DNA of 64,000 bases, taken from the NCBI GenBank assembly GCA_020848735.1, contig JADLHO010000090.1:1-64000 (forward strand), written 5' to 3'. The position numbers and the translations under genes are program-made. The notes under the pieces were generated by a model that ran no database searches, had not been told where the DNA came from, and was given only the letters and a program-made list of their open reading frames with translations. The first letter of the stretch is position 1. Every line of letters starts with the position of its first letter. Below, piece by piece: positions 38,077-46,802 of the stretch. The stretch is from Planctomycetota bacterium. Its GTDB lineage: Bacteria > Planctomycetota > UBA1135 > UBA2386.

Positions 38077-40646
38077 CGATTCCTCCGTACCACGGACAGG
38101 CTCGAGTCCGGATCGGCGCTCTGCGTCGGGGGCATGGCGAGGCAGTCCATGGCGCCGAGTCGGCCACCGGCCCCGTAACGAGAGTCCTTCACCCGCGCGG
38201 CGAACGCGACGCGCACATCGAGGATCGCGGAGGACAGCACCGACGCCAGCGTCCCGTCGCGCGATTCGATGCCGCAGGCGCTGGCGCCGAGCACGCTCGC
38301 GGCGACGAGGCAACGGCTCGCCTCGCCTGCCGAAACGGCCTTGTCTCCGGCACTCTCGAGGACGCAGCCCTCGATCACGGCATCGCTCGCCATGAGGTCG
38401 ACGCAGTCGTTGCCGCAGCGCGAAACGCGCGAGGCCAGCATGACGAGCCGTCTCCGGTCGCAATCGATGCCGTCCGAGCTCGCGTCCTCGACCGTGATCC
38501 GCTCCAGCCACAGGTCCGCGCAGATCGCATGGATCGCGTCGTCGGCGATCGAGGCGGCACGAACCCGGCTGTCGACGATCGCGACCCCGCGGACGTTCTG
38601 CACCGTGAGCATCGCCGGGAAGGCATCACGCTCCGCCTCGAAGCCGCTGCCGCCGCTCATCTCGATCCAACGGAGTCGGGAGCCGTCGGCACGTCGACCC
38701 TCGATCGCGATGCCGCCCCAGGCCGAGCCCTGGGCCGCCCGCTCGAAGCGGATGGGCGCCGCGCGCGTGCCCTCGGCGAGGACGCGGTTGCGGAAGAGCA
38801 GCCCGCTATCGGGCGCGAGGCGGAACACCGTGCCCGGAGCGATCTCGACCGGACCATCGAAAGTCATTGTCCGTTCGACGTCGATCGTCCCGCTCAGGAC
38901 GAGCGGCGTCGGCGCTGCCGCCGGCCAGCCGAGGAACAGATCGCCGACCGGGCGCATCGGCCGGCGCTCGCCTCGGGGCACCGACTGTCCGTCGAACGCC
39001 GTGATCGCCTCGATCGCATCCGCGTCGAGACCGACGAGCCGGAGCTCCCAGTCCGTGGGGCGAGGGCGACAGCGGTGGTTGCGCATCACCTCGGGTGCGC
39101 GGAAACCGAGTTGGGTCTCGAGCTCGGCGACGAGCACGACGTCGATCTCGATGCAGCGACCCTCCATCGACCATCGCCCGCCCAGGTCGAAGGGTTGACG
39201 CTCGCCGTCGCTCGCGAGCGCAATGCTCACGGCGGTCGGAGAACTGGCCCTACGGAGGAGGATCCGGAGGCCGCGGAGCGGCACGACGCCGTCGACCCGG
39301 AGCACCACGCCGTCCGCGCGCCCGACCGACGGAGACCACGATGCGAGCCGCTTCCCCGCTTCGCGATCCCGTGCGCACTCGTCGAGCAGGCGCACGACGC
39401 GCGCCCTGAAGTCCACACGTGCCGCGACGAGTTCGGCCTCGCTCCGCGGTGTGCGCAGAGGATCTCCCGACGACACGTCTGCACTCGCCGAGACCATGTC
39501 GTCGAGAACCCCCAGCAACCACTCCGGTCCGCCGCGTTCGATGAACCCCGCGAGCGCGCGATCTCGCGCGTCGAGGAATGGAACGAGTTGGTGGAGCCGT
39601 CGCGTCAATGGGGTCACGACGGGATGGAAGTCGAGCGGCGTCCCCGGCGATGGGCACATGCTCCGCTCCCAGCCATTGAGATCCCAGACGATCGGCTCGA
39701 AGCAGCGACGCGCCTCGTCCCACACCAGGAGCCAATTGTGGAACGTGTCCAGGTGGTTCGTCTGGGTGAGCTGCTCGACGATCGACAGGCGTGCAAAGGC
39801 CTCCAGGTCGACGATCTCCGCGAGACGCTGTGCCGAGGCCTCGTCCATCGGACGGCCGATCACCCCGATGAGCTCGGCGAGCTGAGGTTCGCAGTCGCGG
39901 CGAGAACGCCCGTCGCGGTTTCCGATCGACCACAGTCCCGGAGCACTGAAGAGCTCGTTCGGCACGCCGGTCCACGCCGTGGAGCCGATCAGGTCACCTT
40001 CGTAGATCGGGCCGGACAGACGCCGGTTGCGCCGCAGCAAGCCCTCGTCACAGTGCTCGACGAGCACGTGGAGGCCGTGATCCTCGCCCCGGAGCATCAC
40101 CTGCACCAGTTCGGCTCGCGGCGCCAGCAGACCGAGTCGGCGGGCGAGCGCAAAGCCGAGCGCGTCGTTGAGCTGCTCGGGCAACTCGGGAGCCATCAGG
40201 TGGAAGGTGCGCATGCCCTCGAAGGGCTGCGTCTCCGCGGTGCGGACGCGCAGCGAGCGCTTCGCCCGACCCCAATGCCCGTAGGTGTCTCCGCGGCGAC
40301 GGATCTCCACGTCCAGGCGGCGATCGCCGACCCGGAGCGCGGCAGGGATGGGTGCCCTGCCGGAGTAGGGCGGGTCGTCGTCGAGGGCGGCGAGGAGTTC
40401 CGGCGACGCATCGATGTGGAAGACGCGAAGCGGTCCGGGGCGACGAGTCCACGCCGTCATCCAAGGTCGACCGAAGGACTCCGCCAGACATTCGCCGAGT
40501 TCGACGACGTAGGGCACGGTGTCCCGCTCGATGCCGAAGCGGCGGAAACGCGCGAAGCCACGCGCCACGAGGACTCCGGTGAGCGCGACGAATGCGACGG
40601 CAGCGCCCCACAGCAGCGCCGTCAGCCCCTGCCGCCGTGCCCTCAT
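38073..40646 (-). CDS. CotH-like kinase domain protein with C-terminal beta-helix
   Basis: The 857-residue protein has an N-terminal membrane helix (LTALLWGAAVAFVALTGVLV, about 8-30). A CotH-like domain follows: RRRGDTYGHWGRAKRSLRVR, RLSIVEQLTQTNHLDTFHNW and CFEPIVWDLNGW, matching the CotH N-D-FHNW and WDLN motifs (about 320-380). The C-terminal half carries right-handed beta-helix repeats (near 630-840, for example CGNDCVDLMASDAVIEGCVL) as in PbH1 proteins. CotH proteins are atypical protein kinases of spore coats. A helix anchor plus a large beta-helix suggests a cell-surface role here. It overlaps genes on both sides by four bases. Confidence 0.85.
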   Translation of the reverse strand: MRARRQGLTALLWGAAVAFVALTGVLVARGFARFRRFGIERDTVPYVVELGECLAESFGRPWMTAWTRRPGPLRVFHIDASPELLAALDDDPPYSGRAPIPAALRVGDRRLDVEIRRRGDTYGHWGRAKRSLRVRTAETQPFEGMRTFHLMAPELPEQLNDALGFALARRLGLLAPRAELVQVMLRGEDHGLHVLVEHCDEGLLRRNRRLSGPIYEGDLIGSTAWTGVPNELFSAPGLWSIGNRDGRSRRDCEPQLAELIGVIGRPMDEASAQRLAEIVDLEAFARLSIVEQLTQTNHLDTFHNWLLVWDEARRCFEPIVWDLNGWERSMCPSPGTPLDFHPVVTPLTRRLHQLVPFLDARDRALAGFIERGGPEWLLGVLDDMVSASADVSSGDPLRTPRSEAELVAARVDFRARVVRLLDECARDREAGKRLASWSPSVGRADGVVLRVDGVVPLRGLRILLRRASSPTAVSIALASDGERQPFDLGGRWSMEGRCIEIDVVLVAELETQLGFRAPEVMRNHRCRPRPTDWELRLVGLDADAIEAITAFDGQSVPRGERRPMRPVGDLFLGWPAAAPTPLVLSGTIDVERTMTFDGPVEIAPGTVFRLAPDSGLLFRNRVLAEGTRAAPIRFERAAQGSAWGGIAIEGRRADGSRLRWIEMSGGSGFEAERDAFPAMLTVQNVRGVAIVDSRVRAASIADDAIHAICADLWLERITVEDASSDGIDCDRRRLVMLASRVSRCGNDCVDLMASDAVIEGCVLESAGDKAVSAGEASRCLVAASVLGASACGIESRDGTLASVLSSAILDVRVAFAARVKDSRYGAGGRLGAMDCLAMPPTQSADPDSSLSVVRRNR

Positions 40647-42034
40647 GGTCCACCTCTCCGAAGGACCAGGCGGATCCGATCCGAACTGCGCTGCGAGACC
40701 TCGATCGTCGTCTCCGCAGCGGACCCCGCGTCGGGGATCCTCGCCAGGAGACGGCCCGATTCCCCCTGCACCTCGATCGTGGCGCCGCGCCGTCGGAACA
40801 CCTCGAGTGCGGGGACGACGACGGTGAGCGTGCGGCAACCCGGGGCCAGCTGGCCGTCGAACCTGAAGGAACCGCCAGGACCCGTCTCAGTGAACGCCAG
40901 CGGGCACGTCTCGTCACCGCAGCGGATCGAGAAGCCGCCGACGAGGAGCGCACGCGCCCAGGCGGAGCAGAGCGGATCGCGCAGCGCATCGTCTGCCGGG
41001 AGCCGAGCGAGCAGTTGGTCTCCCAGTTCGCCGAGGAGCGCGTCGCGAAGCTCATCCGAGATCCGAGCGTGACGCCTCGCGCGCAAGGTGACGACGCTGC
41101 CCGCCTGGACTGGAGCTCCCAGGTCCACGGAGAGGCCCTGCTCGTGGAGTCCGGGCGCGACGAGCACGCCGTTCGCCTCGCGAAGGCCCGTCAGCTCAGG
41201 TCGCAGGGCCATCAGCTCGTGTTCCCGTACCGAGTCCGCCGACGCGATGAGCAGCCGGCAATCGCGAAGCTCCACCGCGGCGAACGGCGGCAGGCGCAGC
41301 CGAAGCTGCCGGAACTGCGGCTCGATCGAGAAGCGCGCCTCGACCTGATCTTCGCCGAGCGCCCGCCAGAGGAACCAGCTCACGTCGACCGGGCGCGGCG
41401 ACCATTGGACGTGCCAGATCTCCGCGGGTACCGCTCCTGCGAGGCGGACGATGACCCGCGCCCCTTTGCCCAGTTCGCCGCGATCGATCAGCGCCCGCGC
41501 GAGGGGAATCGCGAGCGAGGCGAGCTGCGGCAAGCGCTCCCACGTCGGCTCGAGCAGTTCGACCGCGGCTTTCGATCCGCCGGGCTCGTGCATCAACAGG
41601 ATCCCGAGCCGGGCGACGGCATCGACGTCGCGGTCATCGAAGGCAACCGCACGCTGCGCGTGGGCGAGAGCGAGGTCTCGCCGCCCCGACATCGCGTGGA
41701 TCTCGCTCGCACGCCGCGCGACCCACCGGGATACCGGCGCGAGCGCGTCGAGCTTTCGAGCCCCGGCAAGCTGCGCGCTCCAGTCCTCGATCAGATCTGC
41801 CGCCGCCTCGAGATCACCCGCGGCAACGGCGGACTCGACGCTCTGGAATTGCCGCAGATGGTGAGCCGTCTCCCGCTCGCGGAGCCAGGCGCCCGCTCGG
41901 TCGAGGAGTCCGGGCGCGCAGCCGACGGTGACCCAGAGCAGCACGCTCACCGCGAAGGCGACGAGGACGAGGCTCCGGGCAGTCCGAAGGAGCACCTGAC
42001 GGATCCGTCCTGCGCTTGCGCAGCATCCCGACAT
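40643..42034 (-). CDS. Membrane-anchored TPR-like protein
   Basis: The 463-residue protein has an N-terminal helix (LVLVAFAVSVLLWVTVGCAP, about 22-41) followed by alpha-helical repeats (about 45-190; FQSVESAVAAGDLEAAADLI then IHAMSGRRDLALAHAQRAVAF), consistent with TPR-type folds, and a beta-rich C-terminal half. No family is recognised. It heads the three-gene operon with the CotH-like and beta-hydroxylase genes, so it may be a scaffold. The first codons are uncertain. The ATG at 42034 is taken because an ATG closer to the helix is not present. Confidence 0.7.
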   Translation of the reverse strand: MSGCCASAGRIRQVLLRTARSLVLVAFAVSVLLWVTVGCAPGLLDRAGAWLRERETAHHLRQFQSVESAVAAGDLEAAADLIEDWSAQLAGARKLDALAPVSRWVARRASEIHAMSGRRDLALAHAQRAVAFDDRDVDAVARLGILLMHEPGGSKAAVELLEPTWERLPQLASLAIPLARALIDRGELGKGARVIVRLAGAVPAEIWHVQWSPRPVDVSWFLWRALGEDQVEARFSIEPQFRQLRLRLPPFAAVELRDCRLLIASADSVREHELMALRPELTGLREANGVLVAPGLHEQGLSVDLGAPVQAGSVVTLRARRHARISDELRDALLGELGDQLLARLPADDALRDPLCSAWARALLVGGFSIRCGDETCPLAFTETGPGGSFRFDGQLAPGCRTLTVVVPALEVFRRRGATIEVQGESGRLLARIPDAGSAAETTIEVSQRSSDRIRLVLRRGGP

Positions 42035-42386
42035 CGACGCAGAGTCTGCGCTCAGGGCGAGCGCGCGGGTAGCCCTCTCTCCGCAGCACCGACCGCGACG
42101 GGCGGAAGAGGACAGCTCCGGTGGGGCGAGTCATGAGAGCCTCGGCGCAGCCCCTCCTTGCCTGGCGTGACGACGCGTGGCAAGGCGGGCTGTCTGGATG
42201 CGCGACCGCGATGGGCTCCTCTCCCATGCCGTCGGCTTCTTCCGCACCGCGACCAACCTGCAGTTCTTCCCCGTCCTCATCCATGACGGCAACGCCGTGC
42301 CTGTCGCGATGGACGGCGTTGTTGGGGTTCGGGTCGACCACCAGCGGCACCTGCTCCACGACCTCCAGGCCATGGCCCAGCAGTCA
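42035..42386. other. Intergenic region holding a ribBA remnant
   Basis: Most of this 352-base gap between the operons at 37-42 kb and 42-44 kb has no gene. It includes the 66-base ribBA-like copy (42317-42382) and an imperfect inverted repeat CCTTGCC...GGCAAGG (42156-42162 with 42179-42185), which could be a hairpin behind the 42387 gene. Confidence 0.5.
42317..42382 (-). pseudogene. Fragment copied from the 3' part of ribBA
   Basis: Aligned by eye with 44577-44642, this stretch differs at only seven positions out of 66. Translated on the minus strand, it gives [20 protein letters not shown] and then A, against [20 protein letters not shown] in the intact ribBA. Before and after this block there is no ribBA similarity I can see. 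It is a short duplicated or recombined piece, not a gene. It may be a scar of a DNA exchange that used the nearby ribBA. Confidence 0.75.
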
Positions 42387-43967
42387 TCACCAGAAGTCGA
42401 CGAGGCCCACGCCCGACTCGGCGACCTGGAGTTCGCGCGACATCGCCACGCCCATCGGACCTCGCAGAACGATCCTCCAAGTCCCGGGATCGAGACCGGT
42501 CAAGACGAGCTCGCGGTGCAGGTGCGGCCGAACGACGCCGTATCTCGGCCCGGACAGAATCAGCGACCAGCCCTCGCCACACCGGATCTCCGGCGTGTAG
42601 ATGGCCACGGATCCGCTTCGTGGCAGCTCCGCCGCGATGGATTGCGTGTCGACTTCCACTCGGAACCGCGCCGCGTATTCGGGCATCACGAGGCCATCGG
42701 GCAGCGCCTGTACGTTCCATGTTCCCGCCGGAAGGTCGATCTGGTACCCGCCGTCAGGATCGGGGTACAGACTCAGCTCGGACGCCTGCGGGGAATCATC
42801 CGCCGTCCATCGAAACAGCGCCTGGGTCAGGAGCGGCAGACCCTCGGCAGTCCGCAAGCGCACCTCGACCCTCCGCGTCGGCTTTCGCTCCAGCCGCAGG
42901 TCCACCTCGACCGTCTTGCCAATGCTCCCCGCGACCACGGTCTCGGCTCGCTCGTAGCCCGGCGCAAGGGCGGCGACGCGAGCCTCGAAGTCGGGTGACC
43001 ATTCGCGAGGTGCGATCCCGATGAACCAGGCCGCACCGGCGCTGCGCGCAAACAGGGATCTCCGCACTGCCCTGCCCCCGCGGGTCCCGCTCAGGTGAAC
43101 TTCCCCGACGAAAGCCTCGATCAACCGTCCGTCCTCTGCGTCGCGAGGGATCAACTCGATCCTCGTCTGGGAGGAGCAACGAAGCATGACGTCGACGGTG
43201 CCGGCATCCACGCTTACGGGGGGATCGGCGATCCAACGCGGGTCGAGCACCACAAGCGCATGGCGGCCTTCCGCCAGGCCGTCGATGACGAATTCCCCCG
43301 CCGCGTCACTGATGGCGTCGCGCCGCGAATGGCTCTCCCCGTCGGAATCGAGTCGCGTCTTCTCGTCGTCGAGCAGGCTGGCGCTGGAGAATGCTTCGCT
43401 TCGACCGATGAGTGCCGGAGCATTGCTCGCGCGCACGGCGACCCCAGGCAGAGGACGCCCCAGATCATCGAGCACCAGTCCGCGAATGCTGCGCCCCCCA
43501 TCGAGCTCCACGACGACTCGTTCGGCTCCATCGAATGCGAACTGATCCAGGCGCCTGGAACGGAAGCCGTCCGCATGCGCCAGGAGGGTGACTCGTCCGG
43601 GCAGCCCGAGCATGGCCTCGTGCTCCAGCGTCGCCACGCCGTCCATTCCGGTGAGCACCCGTAGATGCACCCGGGACCCGGCCGGCGACCCGACGACGAG
43701 CTCGACGAAGGCATTCGCGATGGGACGCCGCCGTCCATCGACGACCAGGACCTGCTGAGCCGGCGATGAGGAGACTCCAACCGGGACCTGCTTTCGCAGC
43801 ACCTCAGTCGCTTCCGCCGCTGCCTCACCCGAGCCGAGCTTCGTTCTCTCGCGCAGAGTCACGACCCCCGGCTCGTTCGGATCTCCGCGCTCGCTCCAGA
43901 CGAGGATGGAGATGAGTGCTGCGAGGCATCCGGCGATCACACCCACGCGAAGCCGCACCGTTGTCAC
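42387..43967 (-). CDS. Membrane-anchored protein with carboxypeptidase-regulatory-like repeats
   Basis: The 526-residue protein starts with a helix (VGVIAGCLAALISILVW, about 8-24) and contains several strands of the carboxypeptidase-regulatory-like / Cna-B-type fold, for example QQVLVVDGRRRPIANAFVEL, IRGLVLDDLGRPLPGVAVRA and GEFVIDGLAEGRHALVVLD, with GGYQIDLPAGTWNVQALPDG near the C-terminus. Such modules mediate surface presentation or adhesion. The start is GTG at 43967, overlapping the small upstream gene (GTGA), so both share the promoter described at 44360-44392. Confidence 0.78.
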   Translation of the reverse strand: MTTVRLRVGVIAGCLAALISILVWSERGDPNEPGVVTLRERTKLGSGEAAAEATEVLRKQVPVGVSSSPAQQVLVVDGRRRPIANAFVELVVGSPAGSRVHLRVLTGMDGVATLEHEAMLGLPGRVTLLAHADGFRSRRLDQFAFDGAERVVVELDGGRSIRGLVLDDLGRPLPGVAVRASNAPALIGRSEAFSSASLLDDEKTRLDSDGESHSRRDAISDAAGEFVIDGLAEGRHALVVLDPRWIADPPVSVDAGTVDVMLRCSSQTRIELIPRDAEDGRLIEAFVGEVHLSGTRGGRAVRRSLFARSAGAAWFIGIAPREWSPDFEARVAALAPGYERAETVVAGSIGKTVEVDLRLERKPTRRVEVRLRTAEGLPLLTQALFRWTADDSPQASELSLYPDPDGGYQIDLPAGTWNVQALPDGLVMPEYAARFRVEVDTQSIAAELPRSGSVAIYTPEIRCGEGWSLILSGPRYGVVRPHLHRELVLTGLDPGTWRIVLRGPMGVAMSRELQVAESGVGLVDFW

Positions 43968-44299
43968 CCTCCGACCGGCGGCGGACACGCGGTGACGTTG
44001 TAGCTCCCGGCGATGGCGTCGCCGACGGCCTTCGCCCTCGTTTCCTTCACCAGGCAGCATTGGCACTTGGTCTCGCCCGGGCCGACCTCGATCAGAAGGT
44101 TCTGGTCGACGCACTCCGTGGTGACCTGGAGCTTCACACCCTCTTCCGGCTGGTGGCCGTTGGTCACGCAGATCTGCAGCCGGACCTGACCGTCTGCCTG
44201 GTAGAGCACCTCGGTGTCCCCCTTGGCAATGTCAAACGTCCCGGTGTCGGGCAGCACTACCGCGAGTAGAAGGAGCACCCCGAATCTGGAACCCTTCAT
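43964..44299 (-). CDS. Small secreted cysteine-containing protein
   Basis: The 111-residue protein has a signal peptide (FGVLLLLAVVLPD) and a mature domain with Cys residues in RLQICVTNGHQ, TTECVDQNLL, TKCQCCLVKE and VTACPPPVGG, probably forming disulfides outside the cytoplasm. I do not recognise a family. The ATG at 44299 has a good Shine-Dalgarno GAGGAGGA seven bases upstream. It heads the gene pair with the Cna-B-type protein. Both are placed behind a promoter whose spacer is a CT microsatellite, so expression may be phase variable. Confidence 0.78.
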   Translation of the reverse strand: MKGSRFGVLLLLAVVLPDTGTFDIAKGDTEVLYQADGQVRLQICVTNGHQPEEGVKLQVTTECVDQNLLIEVGPGETKCQCCLVKETRAKAVGDAIAGSYNVTACPPPVGG

Positions 44300-44359
44300 G
44301 TCTGTCCTCCTCGGCCACCGCCGAGGACCATTCCCGGGCCGGCGCCAAACTGCTTCGCG

Positions 44360-44392
44360 ACAGTAGAGAGAGAGAGAGAGAGAGAGAGTCAA
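44360..44392 (-). promoter_or_regulatory. Sigma-70-like promoter with a repeat spacer
   Basis: On the minus strand, TTGACT (44392-44387, -35 type) is followed by a 21-base spacer, C(TC)10, and then TACTGT (44365-44360, -10 type). The ATG of the small secreted protein is 61 bases beyond. A 17-base spacer is optimal for sigma-70, so losing two repeat units would make a better promoter. The promoter call is by eye. Confidence 0.55.
44365..44388 (-). repeat. (CT)12 microsatellite
   Basis: Twelve uninterrupted dinucleotide units (AG on the plus strand) stand out in a GC-saturated genome. It lies between ribBA and the small secreted protein gene and forms the spacer of the promoter above. Confidence 0.95.
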
Positions 44393-44517
44393 GGTCTTCC
44401 TTCCCAGCTCTCGATCGGGCAAGTCACTGCCGGGTGCGCCGCCCATAGGACTGGCGGTCTTCCTCTCCTCGCGACGATCTCCGAGGACGACCGTCCAGCC
44501 TCCGGGATCGGCACCGA

Positions 44518-45768
44518 TCACCCCCGCGGCCCGAGCAGATGCCCGAGCTTGTCGCGCTTCGTCTCCAGATACCGCGCGTTGTTCGGGTTCGGGTCCACCA
44601 CCAGCGGCACCTGCTCGACGACTTCCAGGCCGTAGCCCTGCAGGGCGCCGAGCTTCTTCGGGTTGTTCGTCAGCAGGCGCAGCTTGCGCGCGCCCAGGTC
44701 GTGCAGGATCTGCGCGCCGGTCCCGAACTCGCGCTGGTCGGCCTTGAAGCCCAGGTGCACGTTCGCCTCGACCGTGTCCATTCCCTGGTCCTGCAGGGCA
44801 TAGGCGCGCATCTTCGCGCCCAGACCGATGCCGCGGCCCTCCTGACTGATGTAGAGCAGCGCTCCCTTGCCGGCGGCCTGGATCGCCTTCATGGCCCGCT
44901 CGAGCTGCTCGCCGCAGTCGCAGCGCAGCGAGCCGAACACGTCGCCCGTCAGGCATTGCGAGTGGACGCGCACGAGGATGGGTTCCTCGATCGGCGGGAA
45001 ACGTCCACCGATCTCCTTGGGGCGCTCGATGCCGACGGTGAGCGCCACGTGCGTGCGGCCGTCGACGATGCTCGCGTAGGTGAAGCTGTCGAAGTAGCCG
45101 AACTTCGTCGGCATCTTCGCGTGCGCGACCCGTTCGACGATGCGCTCGCGGCGGCGGCGATACTCGACGAGGTCGGCGATCGAGCACATCAGCACGCCGT
45201 GCTTCTCCGCGAAGAGCTCGAGCTGCGGCACGCGGGACATGGTGCCGTCGTCGTTCATGATCTCGCAGATCACGCCCGCCGGACGCAGGCCGGCGAGGCG
45301 GCAGAGATCGACGATGCCCTCGGTCTGACCCGTGCGCACCAGCACGCCGCCGTCGCGAGCGCGGAGCGGGAACACGTGGCCCGGGCGGACGACGTCGGTC
45401 GGCTTCGCGTTCGGATGGACGGCAGCGAGGATCGTCTTCGCGCGATCGGCCGCCGAGATGCCGGTCGTGACGCCTTCGCGCGCCTCGATGCTGACGGTGA
45501 ATGCGGTGCCGTAGCGCGAGCCGTTGTCGGGCGCCTGAGGCCCGAGTGCGAGCTGTTCGCAGATCGACGCCTCGAGCGCGAGGCAGACCAGGCCGCGGGC
45601 CTCCTTCGCCATGAGGTTCACGAGCTGAGGAGTCGCGAACTCGGCGGCGAAGCAGAGGTCGCCCTCGTTCTCGCGGTCGGGATCGTCGACGAGCACGATC
45701 GGGCGACCTTGCCTGAGCTGGTCGAGGACTTCCGGGATGGAGGCAAAGGGCATGGCGGGGCGGGACAT
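44518..45768 (-). CDS. ribBA: Bifunctional 3,4-DHBP synthase / GTP cyclohydrolase II
   Basis: The 416-residue protein joins RibB (about 1-205: [60 protein letters not shown] then [13 protein letters not shown]) and RibA (about 215-416: [20 protein letters not shown] with the three zinc Cys, [40 protein letters not shown]). It makes the two riboflavin precursors. The start could be the ATG at 45768 or 45753. Both leave the domain complete. No FMN riboswitch is seen in the gap before it. A 66-base copy of its 3' part lies at 42317-42382. Confidence 0.95.
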   Translation of the reverse strand: MSRPAMPFASIPEVLDQLRQGRPIVLVDDPDRENEGDLCFAAEFATPQLVNLMAKEARGLVCLALEASICEQLALGPQAPDNGSRYGTAFTVSIEAREGVTTGISAADRAKTILAAVHPNAKPTDVVRPGHVFPLRARDGGVLVRTGQTEGIVDLCRLAGLRPAGVICEIMNDDGTMSRVPQLELFAEKHGVLMCSIADLVEYRRRRERIVERVAHAKMPTKFGYFDSFTYASIVDGRTHVALTVGIERPKEIGGRFPPIEEPILVRVHSQCLTGDVFGSLRCDCGEQLERAMKAIQAAGKGALLYISQEGRGIGLGAKMRAYALQDQGMDTVEANVHLGFKADQREFGTGAQILHDLGARKLRLLTNNPKKLGALQGYGLEVVEQVPLVVDPNPNNARYLETKRDKLGHLLGPRG

Positions 45769-45861
45769 GATAGGCCGACGCCCACGCGAACCATGCGGAC
45801 TCGTCGGCGGGTGGCCCGGGACCACGTCCGAGCCCGCGGAATCGGGCATGCGATCGCGCGA

Positions 45862-46626
45862 TCAGCTCCGGCGCGCGCGCCCCGCGTTCGACCACAGCCA
45901 GGCGCTGTGGCCGATCTCGGCTTCGAAGGACGGGTGCACCAGCGTGTCGGCGTCCGGGAGCGGGGCCTCGCCGACCCGCGGCCGGTGGAACCAGGAGAAG
46001 CAGTCGATCGCCGCCGGGGCGCCCCACTGCACGAGCTCCTGCGCGTCGAGCACGAGGCCGGCATCGCCGACGAAGCCGCGCATCAGGTCAGCGCTCATGT
46101 TCGCGTCGCGCCAGTGAGGGTTCGCCACCGAGAGCTCGCCGGTCGCCGGATCGCGCAGTGCCCCGAGGTTGCTGTGGTGCAGGAACGCGGTGCCACCCGG
46201 ACTCAGCTTCGCCGAGAGCCCGCGGACGTACGCCTCGAGCACCGCCGGCTCGGCGTGCACCAGCGAGTCCCAGCTGATCGCGAAGTCGAGGCTGCCGTCG
46301 CCGACGCAGTCGAGGCTGAGCCCATCGTTCCGGACGAACTCGGCCTTCGTCACGCCGAGGAAGCGCTCGCGGCACGCCTCGACGCATTTGGGAGTGATGT
46401 CGACCCCCGTGTAGCGCTCGCAATGCTCCAGCAGGAACGCGGTGACGCGACCGAAACCAGGCGCGATCTCCAGCACGTTCCGCGCGGGGAGGAAGAAGAA
46501 GATCCGCGGGAGGATCGTCCGGAACCAGAGCATGCTGCTCGATCCGAAGCCCGTCGACCAGGCATCACCCCGATCGTGCCAGTCGTACTGGGACCAGTTG
46601 GCGATGTTCTGCTCGCGTGAGGGCAT
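45862..46626 (-). CDS. SAM-dependent methyltransferase
   Basis: The 254-residue protein has motif I NVLEIAPGFGRVTAFLLEHC with YTGVDITPKCVEACRERF, motif II LDFAISWDSLVHAEPAVLEA and LSPGGTAFLHHSNLGAL. It fits class I methyltransferases. NIANWSQYDWHDRGDAWSTG at the start resembles lineage-specific sugar or lipid methyltransferases, but the substrate is unknown. The ATG at 46626 begins the conserved part. It lies 93 bases upstream of ribBA on the same strand and is divergent from the large ELW-repeat gene. Confidence 0.8.
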   Translation of the reverse strand: MPSREQNIANWSQYDWHDRGDAWSTGFGSSSMLWFRTILPRIFFFLPARNVLEIAPGFGRVTAFLLEHCERYTGVDITPKCVEACRERFLGVTKAEFVRNDGLSLDCVGDGSLDFAISWDSLVHAEPAVLEAYVRGLSAKLSPGGTAFLHHSNLGALRDPATGELSVANPHWRDANMSADLMRGFVGDAGLVLDAQELVQWGAPAAIDCFSWFHRPRVGEAPLPDADTLVHPSFEAEIGHSAWLWSNAGRARRS

Positions 46627-46802
46627 CGCGACAGCATAGTCCGCCGCGCACCCTCCCTCGGCAGCGCGAGGACCCGCCGCTGCGGTTGGGGTCGGCGGCC
46701 GTCCCGGCACCGGTCTCGTCCGGAGCCACGACCGGCCGGGCCCTTGGACGGGAGGCCGAGGACGTGTTCGACTCTCGGAGTCCTCCCCGGCTGCCACCCC
46801 AC

